Assembly (NCBI RefSeq): GCF_046630445.1
Contig: NC_092336.1
Span: 297,234,001 to 297,298,000, forward strand
Reading direction: 5' to 3'
DNA from: Rutidosis leptorrhynchoides
Lineage: Eukaryota > Streptophyta > Magnoliopsida > Asterales > Asteraceae
DNA length: 64,000 nt
Part shown: positions 10,595 through 21,772 of the stretch, in pieces
Layout of the letters: every line of letters begins with the position of its first letter
Position numbering within the stretch: the first letter of the stretch is position 1
The notes under the pieces: generated by a model
Told to the model about the DNA's origin: nothing
Seen by the model: only the letters and a program-made list of their open reading frames with translations
Databases searched by the model: none
Program-made: the position numbers and the translations under genes

Positions 10595-12570
10595 TGATGT
10601 GAAGCGAGGTGTATATAAAATAGTTTATATTTTACTAGGAAATACTATTAAATACGATACAATTTTACACAAGATATTTATTTATTTATAGAATGGATAT
10701 ACTTAAACCTTGCTACAACACTTATAGGCAGTGTACCTAATCGTACAGTAGTGTAGTTTTTAGTAAGTCCGGTTAGTTCCACAGGGAAATCTTTGAACAA
10801 AGCTCAACGCTATATTAGTATACTTTTATAAAAATACAAATATATATATAAGTAATATTATTGTTATAAAGGGGGGGTTTTTACCGTTTAATGACCGGTT
10901 TGTCGATTTTAAAACTTTAGTCGCAGTTAAAACCTAATGTAAAATATAAAATACAAGACTTAAATTAAAGCGTAAAGTAAATAACGATAATGAAATTGCG
11001 AATAAAAATGCGATAAAATAAACTTGCGATAATTAAAAAGTACGATAATTAAAAGTGCGATTAAATAACAATAAATAAAAGTGCGATAATTAGAAGTGCA
11101 ATTAAATATAAAATAAAGGAAATTAAATATGAAATAAAAGAATTATGCTTATTTAAACTTCCGTAATCATGATGTTTGACGTGTTGATTTTAGTTTTATG
11201 CCCATGGGTTAATTGTCCTTTGTCCTGGATTATTCAATATGTCCGTCTGGTTTTTGTCCATAACAGTCCATCAGTCATAAATATAAATTGCAAGTGTCCT
11301 TGTCAAATTATTATTATACCCGAAGTTAAATATTCCAACTAATTGGGGATTCGAATTGTAACAAGGTTTTAATACTTTGTTTAATGAATACACCAGGTTA
11401 TCGACTGCGTGTAAACCAAGGTTTTACTACTTTGTTAACAATTACACCAATTACCCTTGAATGTAATTTCACCCCTGTTTTGATTATTCTAGTGGCTATT
11501 AATCCATTCCCGTGTCCGGTTAAATGAACGATTATTCGTACATATAAATACCCCGCCCATCGTGTCCGATCGAGTTTATATGGTAATTTATAGGGACGCC
11601 CAATTGTAAATCTTTATATTAACATTAACAAACTTTCATTTAGTTAAACAAATATAAAGCCCATTAATAGCCCATAGTCTAGTTTCCACAAGTGTCGTTC
11701 TTTTGTCCAAACCCCAATTATGGTACAAAGCCCAATTACCCAATTTTAGTAATTAGCCCAACATCATGATTACTTCGTTTTAAATAAGCATAATAATAAC
11801 TTAGCTACGAGACATTAATGTAAAAAGGTTGAACATAACTTACAATGATTAAAAATAGCGTAGCGTTACACGGACAGAATTTCGACTTACACCCTTACAA
11901 CATTCGCTAACATACCCTTATTATTAGAATTATAATTAAAATTAAAATATAAATTATAAATATAAATATATTTACGTATGAAGAGGAAGAGAAAAAGATG
12001 ATATAGTTTTGATCAGAATTCGGTTTGCTTTATAGCCAGACTTGATTTTTGGGGCTCCGCGACTCGCGGCAAAATGCCCTTCAAACTCCGCGAGTCGCGG
12101 AGAGGTATTTACAGCTCACACCCTTGGAGTTTCCTGCTGCCGACGGTTTTTAATATATATATATAATATATATATAATTAATATAATTAATTATATATTA
12201 TATTATATTTATATACATAGTTAACTTGTAATTTTTAGTCCGTTGCGTCGAGCGTTAAGAGTTGACTCTGGTCCCGGTTCCGGATTTTCGAACGTCCTTG
12301 CGTACAATTTTATATTTTGTACTTTGCGTTTTGAATCTTGTACTTCTGTAATTTCGAGACGTTTCTTATCAATAATTGGAACCTTTTTGATTGTCTTTTG
12401 TTCTTTTGAGCTTTTTGGTCGTTTGCGTCTTCAATTCGTCGAATCTGTCTTTTGTCTTCACCTTTTATTATTTAAACGAATATCACTTGTAAATAGAACA
12501 ATTGCAACTAAAAGCTTGTCTTTCTTGAGGAATAATGCTATGAAATATATGTTCGTTTTTAGCATTATCA
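10595..12570 (-). repeat. Athila 5' LTR (1976 bp)
   Basis: On plus the LTR runs from TGATGTGAAGCG to AGCATTATCA, i.e. TGATAATGCT...CTTCACATCA in the sense direction, with TG/CA ends. The inner edge is fixed by the PBS. The outer edge is fixed by the point where the interrupted gag frame of the neighbouring element resumes. It contains an AT dinucleotide-rich stretch (12151-12220) and a paired CpG palindrome (12055-12102). No tandem partner is in the window for dating. Confidence 0.88.
12055..12102. repeat. Paired CpG palindrome in Athila LTR
   Basis: CTCCGCGACTCGCGG at 12055-12069 and CTCCGCGAGTCGCGGAG at 12086-12102, about 16 bp apart. The centre is GAC in the first and GTC-type in the second, so the two are in opposite orientation. 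Confidence 0.9.
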
Positions 12571-13352
12571 CATATAAAGCACCTGATCGTGCTCACGGGT
12601 ACACCCGTATAATCCCGTGCCAAATGGCCTCGCTGCAGACAATTATAACATGTAGGCACGAAACCTCGTAACTTCTTAGTCTGATTACTAGCCCGATCGG
12701 GACACTCAGACCTTTGGTGCCCTTCCTTCCGATAATAAAAACATACAGTTTTGCCCGACGGACATTCACAAGACTTATGTCCCCGTTGCCCACAATTGTA
12801 ACACTTCAACCCACCGGAGCCCGATGCTCCCTTCCTCATGCTACTAGCTGCCTCAATTACACCTCTACTTTGATCAATAAACAATTCGGGATACTCCGAC
12901 CTTCGGTGCCCCTCTTTATGACAATGGTAGCACATTCCGTTATCACTCCTCAGCAACGTGCACTCCCATATCTTGTGGCCCCTAACACCACAATTGAAAC
13001 ATTTAGATGTACAACCTCCCTTACTCTTCTTTTTCACATTCCCGACGCCTTCAGATGTACCTCTCTTCCTATTGCCAGGAGCACTATGTGGCTCTAGCCT
13101 TGCAAGTACTTCTTCTTCACCACTACCTTGAGGTTTGGAGAACCTCTTCTCAAACTCTTCCCTTACAACCTTAGTCACTTGGTCTCGGACTATCTCATTT
13201 ACTCGTCCTTTGATTGACTCCTTGACTACTTGACTAACTCCATTGGCGAAACCCGAGACGCATTGTTCAATCGCGGCTTCAACCATTACCGTTAACTCAT
13301 TCCTCATTTCATCAGTAGGCTCTTTCGTTCCGTACCCATCTTCCATCTTCAT
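12571..13352 (-). pseudogene. gag: Gag fragment with reiterated zinc knuckles, capsid domain absent
   Basis: The likely start is the ATG at 13352 or 13346 (MKMEDGYG), because the upstream open frame is leader. The N-terminus is a helical acidic segment (ELTVMVEAAIEQCVSGFANG, VVKESIKGRVNEIVRDQV). The frame then goes almost directly to zinc knuckles: CFNCGVRGHKIWEC, CYHCHKEGHRRSEY, CYNCGQRGHKSCEC, CFYYRKEGHQRSEC, CYNCLQRGHLARDY and a cut CFIC. Two are canonical and three have lost one or more ligands. They alternate as if a two-knuckle unit had duplicated. The usual capsid region of Tekay gag (about 200 residues) is missing, so the element was probably non-autonomous before Athila cut it. The frame past 12571 is LTR sequence and not part of the gene. 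Confidence 0.75.
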
Positions 13353-13720
13353 TCTTAAGAAATGAAATAGATTAAACAATGAGACGAAAATACATAACAC
13401 GTATGTATATATACATATACACCACACTACCCCATCTTGCTCAACAATCGTCGTACATCGCTTGTTTGACACGATTTGCACCTGTAACAATGGTAGCTAG
13501 TCATTGCTATGCGATCACGTCACATTAACTCGTTAGTACAATGTCTATCTCGCTTGATGATTTCAACTACAACACAAAACAATTAGCGCAAGGTTAGTTC
13601 ACATAAACCTATGCACTAACAATTCCCGACCCGACCCGAAGTCCTACAAGTCCCGCATAAAGCGCACACACAATAAAGTCTAAGTCTAGGCACCTATCTC
13701 AAGTTGCCTAAATCCCTTAG

Positions 13721-13737
13721 ACCATGCTCTGATACTA
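13721..13737 (-). other. PBS, initiator tRNA-Met type (element 2)
   Basis: The minus strand reads TAGTATCAGAGCATGGT, matching the canonical TGGTATCAGAGC with one change, 2 bp inside the LTR. Confidence 0.85.
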
Positions 13738-14399
13738 CTTGAAACAACCCAACCCGTATTCCATACGATAAATTTTTTTTTTATAATACACATTTACGCG
13801 CCAATTAAATATGTATACCATTCCACACGTTTCGATAAAACATACAACAAGTTTAGTGTTTACAAAAGGCACGAAGGCCATTAGTAAATGTGATACAAGT
13901 TTGACCCATTCACAATAATAGTTTTAATCCAAACAACACTTCGAGCATGGTTTGGGGCTAAACTACCCAAAACGCTAGGCCAACTTCAAAACCTCCAACG
14001 AAACATCATCAAAGGACACCTATTGCCCAACAACCCCTTTTCCCCTATCCGCACCTGCATCTAAAAAGATAAACAACGAGAGAGGTAAGCTAACGCTTAG
14101 AAAATGAAATAATTATACATGTTCATATATAACCAACTTACTTGCAATCACTTACACAATACCGCATACAAGCTAGCAATTTGACAACTATGCAAACATC
14201 ATGCATAAACTACTATCCGCAATTCACAATAAGCTAGCAACATTAGTAGCATATAGTTCACAATTTAATATGCTACATACAATTCACACAACCATGGTTA
14301 ACCAATCGTACAAGGGAACGGTACTCGTAAAAGACCGTCGGAGTTCATAACATCCATTAGTGTTACTTAAACACCGCGTAATCACTAATCCCCTGGGTG

Positions 14400-14615
14400 A
14401 TGTCTTGAACAACGCGACTAACTCACCCCCATGACAATGTGGCGTCTTGAACACTACGAAGATTCCACATGTCAATCAAAACAATGAGTGGTGCCTTGAA
14501 CACCGCGACAATACCACATGTCAATCAAACAATGAGTAGTATCTTAAACACCGTGACAATACTACTCGTTACTTAGAATGTGGTGTCTTGAACATCGCGA
14601 CAATGCCACATTCAT
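14400..14615. repeat. Minisatellite inside element 2 LTR
   Basis: About four diverged copies of a roughly 55-65-bp unit with the core TGAACACCGCGACAATACCA. It lies between the conserved anchors CCATGGTTAACCAA (14293) and CCACTCACCTT (14660). Confidence 0.75.
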
Positions 14616-15500
14616 ACTACATAAATAAATACATTATATACGTACACGCATAATTATTCCACTCACCTTAATACAAGGATGATGATTATGCACTTCCGAA
14701 CGTCAAATCAATGTACCTAATACATTAAGTACACTTTCAATACATAACTAGTGGAGCTAACCACATTACTTACACTTGAGCATTTAATGACCCATTAGCA
14801 TTAAATAGCTCACTTACACCAAAACCGCCCATAAATGGCCAAGACACATATTAAATCACTAAAACTAGTAATTTAAAGTCTACTAACTTAAACCAACACA
14901 AACTTAGGGTAATTCATACCCCTTTCACCCAAACTAGGTCAACATTACTATTTTGACCCATTTCAACACTTAAACTTACAAAGTTGGTCAACTTAACCCA
15001 TTTACCATTCTTTTAACATTTAACAAGTGTTTTAGTGCTTAACAACACAATTAACACTTACACATCTCAAATTATAAGACCAAATCCTAGGTTATGGCCA
15101 TTAGGGTTCACTTTCATCAATCTAACCCAAATCCACCCATATTACCCCCAAATGGGTCTTACAAGTTTCAAATGAACCAAACCCTAGCATAAACTAATTA
15201 AAACTCAAAATATGGAGTTAAGACTTACCAACATTATCCACTCGTAGCTAAGAACGAGGAGAACAACTTTAATTCTTGCTCCAAGGTTTGATTCACAAAT
15301 CTCCACTCTCAAATCTCACTTGAAAACAAATGGTTTTTTAAGTTTTGAGAGGAATTAGAGAAAGAAAATGAAAAAGAAATGGATAATAGAGGATAAGTGG
15401 CTGAGACTTAAAGTCTCCATCAAATCTACACGCAAAAAGATGAATTTGCCCTTGAACCACTTATTTTAAAACAAAAATCTGGAACCAGTTCACCCAGTGG

Positions 15501-15714
15501 GTTGCGGCGCGACCCCAATTGTCATGGCGCGGCAATTAAAGCATTTTACGAGCTGTCTTAAATCATTCCTGACTCAGATTATAGTTATTGGTCGCGGCGC
15601 GACCTTATTCTCCGCGGCGCGACATATAAAGGAAAACTCGACCCTTATTAGCAGGCCTCCTGACTTTGTTTTGAGTTCAATGTCGCGGCGCGACAAAGGC
15701 TTCCGCGGCGTGGC
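15501..15714. repeat. Cluster of CpG palindromes in element 2 LTR
   Basis: GTCGCGGCGCGAC at 15591-15603 and 15682-15694, with a one-base variant at 15501-15513. Each is followed 8-12 bp later by a partner (GGCGCGGCA near 15527, CCGCGGCGCGAC at 15612-15623, CCGCGGCGTGGC at 15703-15714): three pairs in 214 bp of AT-rich DNA. Confidence 0.88.
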
Positions 15715-15904
15715 AATGGCCTTCAACTGACCCATTCGACAACTTTACACAACTTAACGATTTATTCAACTTGTACACCTTGTTCACGCTTCCTATGCAC
15801 GTCTAAACTTCGTCTTTTAGTCTAACAAGACTTAACATCAACTAGGACCCATGCATATACTCGTACATGCATATATTCTAAACATATATATATACACATA
15901 CATA

Positions 15905-15950
<46 letters not shown>

Positions 15951-16059
15951 ATAACTAGCACTTAGGTCTTTTAATCACATAAATGCACAAGTTATAAGCG
16001 TACTAATAATTAAGTATGCACCTTTAGACATGTACGAAAAAAACGGGATGTTACATATT

Positions 16060-16600
16060 GAGTGCATAATGCTATTGTTCCAACAAAATAATAAGACCAC
16101 TTAGAGAAATAAGTTCATAGGTACCAATAGCTTTAACAAAAGCTTGATCCCCTTTGCCTACTTGCAAATCCAGTGTGTCTTTCTTCAGTCTATTACTTTT
16201 TCTCATTCCCTTCATATTGTTATAGGTGTGAAGGACACAACCAGTTAATAAAGATCTAGGAATCACTAGAAGAAGTATATAACTATATATGGAATATACC
16301 TGATTTGCTAGTCTCACTAGCGTTGCCTTTTCTCAGCTCAGATTGGAAGATAGGACAACTTCCTTCTCCAATTGCCAACCTTTCCACAATGGAAACATTC
16401 GGCGTCTTTTGTTGGGCTTTCCTTCTTGGAAGGTGGAATATTTTTTCTAGCAAATAATTTGTCATTTTCCTTCCACAAAGTATTCGGCTTATTCTTTTTC
16501 ACCCTTCAATCCTATTTCTTCCTGATCATCGAACAACATTCGATAATCATTTTGCTGAGCAGCAGCAACTGCCACAACAGGAAGAAAGGATATGGGTTCT
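16060..16600 (-). pseudogene. Copia gag knuckle / protease-prepeptide remnant
   Basis: On the minus strand at about 16400-16350 a decayed knuckle reads CFHCGKVGNWRRK, where the usual GH is GN. It is followed by a segment resembling the copia pre-integrase region (LKKDTLDLQVGKGDQAFVKA at about 16200-16140), with SLLTGCVLHT in the place of the usual protease DTG box. Stops and frameshifts interrupt the frame. The call rests on order and residue pattern, not on an alignment. Confidence 0.55.
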
Positions 16601-17391
16601 AAACTTTATTCAACTTCCAATTATGCTTGAGAACAATTCTCAGGTTGCAGTGCCAGTCTAGGAAGTTTGAACATTGAGTTTATCCTTCTCCAATAAAGAA
16701 GGAAGTGTATTTTGGTTTACGTTTTGATTATTTGATATCTACAGCAGATATAAGATTCCATTTAGTATTTTCAATATTGAGCTTTAATAAATTAACTACC
16801 CAAGTTTTTTTATAATATTTTTCAAAAACAATTAATTTACGAAAGCCTAAGATCCACATAAAGGTTCCATAGCCACATCTGTTGATCAGCTAGCAGTTAT
16901 GGAGTCTATTGGTAGGTAGCAGGTACCAATTGCATTACAAGTACAACTCTTAGATCTTTATGGGACCTAAAGATATATGTAGTTCAACAAACCACTATTA
17001 TCTAATGGCATGTTTGTTCCATCATTGCCTCGAACTCAGGTCACATCAATCACATATAATCAAACACATAGGTCGGGGCATTACGGGCTATGTATGCAAT
17101 CACAATTTTAATAACTATATTATAAAAACCTATATATGGCTTATCCATGGTTATAATGCATGTGTATAACCATGGAATATAACATTCAACAATTATAATA
17201 AATATTCAAGCCATAACAATTAAATCTACAATTTAAAATAGTGATATTTTTTCAATCATATTTGTGCGTAATAAGGTTAAGTCTAAATCAACCGTGTTGA
17301 TTTTAAAAATCAAAAAGGTTTCGACTTTTACCAATTCACCACAAAGCTAAATCTAAAAAAAATCACGCGACAATTAAGATGGTGTAAAAGT
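16601..17391 (-). other. Remnant leader and gag N-terminus of copia-2
   Basis: AT-rich with no usable frame. It lies between the decayed gag and the PBS, so by position it should have held the gag capsid region. Confidence 0.4.
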
Positions 17392-17404
17392 GGCTCGGAT
17401 ACCA
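17392..17404 (-). other. PBS of copia-2
   Basis: The minus strand reads TGGTATCCGAGCC, one mismatch within the 12 bases of the initiator-Met PBS (C for A), directly inside the LTR edge. Confidence 0.75.
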
Positions 17405-17405
17405 C

Positions 17406-18232
17406 TGTTGGAAAACCGTGTGTACTTTTACCAATTTCAGATTAACGCAGCGGATAGTTAAAATAATAATATTTTATTATTTCATAAAAAATTTACAAAA
17501 TTAAATATTCATATATTTAAATTTAATAAAACATGCACATGATTAACGATCCCAAAGATCCAGTTACACTACTAATAATTGTCAAATATTAAATCATAAG
17601 ATGAGTTAACGATATACCTTTCTTGAAGAAACTGATGAACAGAGAGAAACCTACGATCAAAAGTATGACCGTCTCTTTGGATAGTCCACACTACACTTCA
17701 AACAACGTCAATGGATGCTAGTCCAAACCCAAGTAATAATTAATCAACCTTTGATTAATATTATGAACCCAAAATAATACTCTGTATGAAACAATGTTAT
17801 TTCTTTTCTTACTTTCTCTCTTACTCATCTCATAACCCAACGAACATATATATATGAATATATGATATACCCCGTTTGTTTGGTAGCATAAAGTAAATCA
17901 AAAGAATATCTTGTTTTTGATTTCTTTGTCTGTAATATCATATTTCGTTTGATTTGGTTTTAAAAAGTCGTATTTCTCAAATACTTTAGGGTTATGTTAA
18001 GTAACTTATAATTAATAATTTCTATCGCTTTCATGTGAATAGTAAATTAATTAATTTCGTTTCATTTACTATTCATTTGAATAGTAAATGAATTAATTTC
18101 GATTTACAATTTTGTTACTTGAGTAATATATATACATCATATATATATTTTATTTGACGTCTAGGTGTATATGTATGTGACCTCGAAGGCTCAAATGAAG
18201 TTGGTCATATAGTTATATGTTGTACCTTTCAC
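17406..18232 (-). repeat. copia-2 5' LTR (about 827 bp)
   Basis: On plus it begins TGTTGGAAAACCG next to the PBS and ends near TGTACCTTTCACA, sense start TGTGAAAGGTAC or TGAAAGGTAC. The inner edge is secure; the outer edge is uncertain by 2 bp because the other LTR is not visible. Confidence 0.65.
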
Positions 18233-18787
18233 ATTAATCCTAAAAAAGTATTAAGGAAATGCAGATATATTGGTTTGCAAAAATAAGAAGCAGCAGAAGT
18301 AAAATTTTAATTATTGAGAGGAGATGGTTAAGATGTGGGATTTTGAAGATCCAACAAGAGATGTTCAAGAAACTGATGAAGTTATGTAAACATGTTGGAT
18401 CAGCAAGTATATCTAAACGTAAGAGGTTAATTTGTTTATTTTTTGAAATCCAACGACCCTACTTTTAATTTTGTCAGTTTTTTACGCTTTTAGTATTGTA
18501 GACACTTTTAATATTGTATTTAACCTAAATTTCTATATGAAGCGTGTTTGCATAATGATAATTGAAAAATAAGAACACATATGTTATAGAAATTTACAAT
18601 CATTTTATACCGAAGTTTATTGAACTGTTGTGAAATGCACGAGCTCTTAAATCCTTGGGTCAACTGGATTTAGAAGATGTGGTGGTTTGATTACACGTCA
18701 TACTTAGGTTGGGTCAAAATTTTTGAAAGTGTAATAAACAAATACGCACTTTGATTAGAAGTCCTATTGTGTATATAAATTAATATA
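18233..18787. other. Unassigned AT-rich DNA flanking the MULE
   Basis: A short open stretch (18259-18468) has slightly exon-like composition but matches nothing I recognise. The last nine bases (18779-18787, ATTAATATA) are the left target duplication of the MULE. Confidence 0.5.
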
Positions 18788-18887
18788 GGGCAAATTGCCC
18801 AAAAAGGTAACATAAATGTCACTTTTTTTCAATAAAGGGTATATCAGTTTTTTTGTTGGCCAGAAAGGAGCTTGATTTCAATTTAGT
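18788..18887 (+). repeat. MULE left terminal inverted repeat
   Basis: Begins GGGCAAATTGCCCAAAAAGG and pairs with 31236-31335 with scattered mismatches and short indels. Confidence 0.88.
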
Positions 18888-19321
18888 GCTTAAAAAGAGT
18901 ATCTGATTACAAAATTGTTGAAATTGAGGTAATATATGACATGTGGCATTTTTAATTATTCTTTTTTAGTGACTTGTATGTTTGCATGTCATTTTTTTAT
19001 TTTTTTTAATGTCCACGTCATTTCCATATCATTTTTTATATATTCTTTTATTTTCATATCATTTTTATTTAACATTTCTTGTTCAACTTCATTTCATCTC
19101 CAAATTTTTCATAAAGCCTAAATTCATATTATTCACACCTATTATTTAATTCAATTCAATCAATTAATTATTACAAAATTATTACTATTACAAACAAACA
19201 TTTCAAGATTATGACACAAATATTATCATCAAACGTCGTCATCATCAATGATACGAATCCTTCAGTTCATGTTTAGAATGGCTAATAGCTATCCCCAATA
19301 CACCAATATGATAAAACTTTA
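18888..19321. other. MULE left arm, no gene
   Basis: T-rich noncoding DNA up to the insertion point of element A. CTTTA at 19317-19321 is the candidate target duplication of A; its partner is lost. Confidence 0.55.
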
Positions 19322-20420
19322 TGTAACGACCCGTCAAAATCGCTATTGACGCGGCACGTTAATCATTGATTCCATAGTGAGGTTTTGACCTCTATATGAT
19401 ACATTTTGATAAAATATTGCATTCATTAAAATAAGTGACTTTCTAAACATAGAAAGTTATAAACATGTGGGCGAGTGCTTAGGTATAAGCAAAACCCCGA
19501 AATACATAAGTCTTTAATTTACAGGTTGACATCACAGCCCAATTATTTATTACACAACGCAATTTTATTTTGAATGCAATAAACTTTGTACAAAGCATGT
19601 GAGACTCCATGCAGGCAACAAGCACATCACAGCGGAAGCATTCTAAGGACCTGAGAATAAAACATGCTAAAAAGTCAACACGAATGTTGGTGAATTATAG
19701 GTTTAATTGCTCGAGTCATAAACATATATAAAGATAGACCACAAGATTTCATCAAAAGTTTATCAATAGATTCTACGTAACAGAGCACCCTGGTAACTAA
19801 ACTTAACGCTATAGTGATAATTACCCCATTCGTTTTAATACACGCAAACCAACGTGTCTTAAACTCAAATAACATACGTTAGTTAAAAGGCTAGCGTTCT
19901 AGCTCGGACGGGGATGTCAAGCCCTATGGATCCATATACAATTATTCGCGCCCACCAGTCCATATCCTATGTACTGGCAGCTACTAGTTACCAAAGCTAA
20001 GGGATTTTCGGTTTAACTCAGTGTAGAATTTAGTATGTACTTGTGTCTTATTGCGTTTAAAATAATTTGCATGTATTCTCAGCCCAAAAATATTTAAAGT
20101 ATTTAAAAAGGGAGACTATAACTCACAGTTCAATATTGCGATTCAATATTGTAGGTAAATTGCGTAGACGTAATGATGGTAGACGACTGTATGGTTGGCC
20201 TTGGATTCAAGAATAATACCCCGAACAATACCCAATACTTCCTTAGCTTAAAGCAGTTTGAAACCCGAATTAAAACGCTCTCGTATATACCTTATTATTA
20301 TTAAACTTAAATTTAAAATTATAATTATAATATAAATATAAATAAATTACAGAAGAAAATTTATGAAATATTCGTCGAGCAAAACGGACCTTTTATAGTA
20401 CTTTTTAATTTACTGTAGCT

Positions 20421-20466
20421 CATGCGATCGCATGAGTTTTTAGTGTTTTTGCCATGCGATCGCATG
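20421..20466. repeat. Paired CATGCGATCGCATG palindromes
   Basis: Two perfect 14-bp palindromes 18 bp apart, in the same arrangement as at 45291-45336 and 54003-54048. Confidence 0.93.
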
Positions 20467-20504
20467 GCCGCCTTCTTCGTTTTTGTTTGCTAGTTCAGCA
20501 ACAT

Positions 20505-20733
20505 CAAATAGTACTGTAGCAAATAGTGTTTTACTGTAGCAAATAGTGTTACTGTAGCAAATAGTGTTTTACCATAGCAAATAGTGTATACTGTAGCAAA
20601 TCACTGTAGCACTGTAGCAAAATACAGTTTTACTGTAGCAAATAGTGTTTTACTGTAGTAAATAGTGTTTTACTGTAGCAAAGTAACTTTTACTGTAGCA
20701 AATAGGGTTTTACTGTAGGAAAGTCGTTTTTAC
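20505..20733. repeat. ACTGTAGCA minisatellite in LTR
   Basis: About ten copies of a roughly 20-bp unit, ACTGTAGCAAATAGTGTTTT, with interspersed variants. It lies next to the palindrome pair in all LTRs of this family. Confidence 0.88.
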
Positions 20734-20838
20734 TTGTACATATATATATATATACATACATATAATTGTTCATGAATCGTCGAGAGTAATCAAAGGTAAT
20801 TGTATATATGAAACAGTTCTAAAATTTTGAGACTCAAT

Positions 20839-21772
20839 CTAACAGACTTTGTTTAGCGTGTTAAAATAATAAATCGTATAGAGAATTGGTTTAAATAAGT
20901 CAAAAATTTTCGGGTCATCACAGTACCTCCCCCTTAAAGAAAATTTCGTCCCGAAATTTTGAGTAGTACCTGTTTCATGAGCGATATCAGTGAACAAATG
21001 TGGATACTTTTGCTTCATTTGATCTTCACGTTCCCAAGTAAACTCGGGTCCTCGTCTTGCGTTCCAACGAACCCTAACTATCGGTATTTTGCTTTGTTTT
21101 AATTGTTTGACCTCATGGTCCATGATTTCAACAGGTTCTTCGATAAAATGGAGTTTATCATTGATTCGTATTTCATCAAGAGGAATTACGACATCCTCTT
21201 CAGCTAAACATTTCTTCAAATTTGACACGTGAAATGTGTTGTGAACACTACTAAGTTCTTGCAGTAGCTTTAATCGATAAGCAACTGTTCCAATTCTTTC
21301 GGTGATTTCAAAGGGTCCTACGTACATAGGACTTAGCTTTCCTCATTTACCAAATCGCACAACACCTTTCCAGGGTGACACTTTCAACATGACTTTGTCG
21401 CCCACTTGAAATTCTAGCGGTTTTCTTCTTACATCAGCATAACTCTTTTGGCGACTCATGGCCGTTTTCAATCGCTGTTGTATTTTAATGATCTTTTCGG
21501 TGGTTTCGTGAATAATTTCTGGTCCAGTAAGTTTTCTTTCTCCTACTTCACTCCAACATATAGGAGATCTGCACTTTCTACTGTAAAGTGCTTCAAATGG
21601 CGCTGCGTTGATGCTCGTATGATAGCTGTTATTGTATGAAAATTCTGCCAACGGTAAGTGTCGATCCCAACTGGTTCCAAAGTCAATCACGCATGCCCGT
21701 AACATGTCTTCCAATGTTTGTATTGTTCTTTCACTTTGACCATCTTTCTGTGGGTGATAAGCGGTGCTCAAC
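20839..21772 (-). pseudogene. Integrase C-terminus and chromodomain of element A
   Basis: From the cut edge: [18 protein letters not shown] (catalytic Glu region), the integrase C-terminal domain ([16 protein letters not shown]), a TGA at 21343-21345, then [12 protein letters not shown] and a chromodomain-like tail ([19 protein letters not shown]). The TGA replaces the CGA Arg codon of the intact element C. The following Arg is Met here. The frame continues through the PPT and 84 bp into the LTR. No catalytic Asp residues remain. Confidence 0.9.
20923..20939 (-). other. PPT of element A
   Basis: The minus strand reads CTTTAAGGGGGAGGTAC directly before the LTR start TGTGATGACCC. Confidence 0.88.

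Larger units (their letters stand above)
1..12570 (-). mobile_element. Athila-type Ty3/gypsy retrotransposon (3' LTR off window)
   Basis: Read on the minus strand the order is 5' LTR (12570-10595), tRNA-Asp PBS, a 1.37-kb leader, an intact gag-pol (9193-3602), a small zinc-knuckle ORF, a repeat-bearing spacer and an Athila env-like frame, followed by 3' noncoding DNA. The 3' LTR must lie left of position 1. The LTR starts TGATAATGCT in the sense direction. The flanking 5-mer at 12571-12575 (CATAT on plus) is the candidate target duplication, but its partner is off window. The insertion cuts the gag frame of the next element. The intact polyprotein argues for a fairly young copy. Confidence 0.93.
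12571..16055 (-). mobile_element. Tekay-like Ty3/gypsy element 2 (5' part; interrupted by Athila)
   Basis: 5' LTR (16055-13740), PBS for initiator tRNA-Met and part of gag are visible on the minus strand. The Athila element has inserted in gag at 12570/12571, so protease, pol and 3' LTR lie left of the window. The base block after the outer LTR end is TATTG (16056-16060), a candidate target duplication with its partner off window. The host sequence is a copia remnant. Confidence 0.85.
13740..16055 (-). repeat. Element 2 5' LTR (2316 bp)
   Basis: Plus-strand ends are TGAAACAACCCAACCCGT and AACGGGATGTTACA, i.e. sense TGTAACATCCCG...GTTGTTTCA, the style of chromovirus (Tekay/Del) LTRs. It is homologous along its length to the LTR of X (40603-42721). 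It contains a minisatellite after the anchor CCATGGTTAACCAA, CpG palindrome pairs, and a TA/CA microsatellite (15886-15950). Confidence 0.88.
16056..18232 (-). mobile_element. Decayed copia element (copia-2), 5' half
   Basis: A 5' LTR (17406-18232), a PBS and a degraded gag/protease segment are on the minus strand. Element 2 has inserted in it at 16055/16056; the remainder would lie beyond that insertion. Numerous stops show it is dead. Confidence 0.7.
19322..20922 (-). repeat. Element A 3' LTR (1601 bp)
   Basis: Plus ends are TGTAACGACCCGTC and CGGGTCATCACA. It is closely similar to the C LTR (52909-54439). It contains paired CATGCGATCGCATG palindromes (20421-20434, 20453-20466) and an ACTGTAGCA array. 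Confidence 0.92.
19322..21772 (-). mobile_element. Truncated Tekay-type element A (3' LTR plus integrase end)
   Basis: A 3' LTR (19322-20922), a PPT and the last part of pol, on the minus strand. It belongs to the same family as C (47093-54439). Homology stops at about 21772, just upstream of the TAYHP box of integrase, where element B sequence begins in the opposite direction. Confidence 0.9.

Noticed and set aside
12483..12570. C-terminal extension of element 2 gag
   Set aside because: These codons are Athila LTR sequence read in frame by accident.
12243..12671. 142-codon plus-strand frame
   Set aside because: Runs across the Athila LTR edge into element 2 gag antisense; no coherent product.
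18259..18468. 69-codon frame between copia-2 and the MULE
   Set aside because: No recognisable domain; length is expected by chance.
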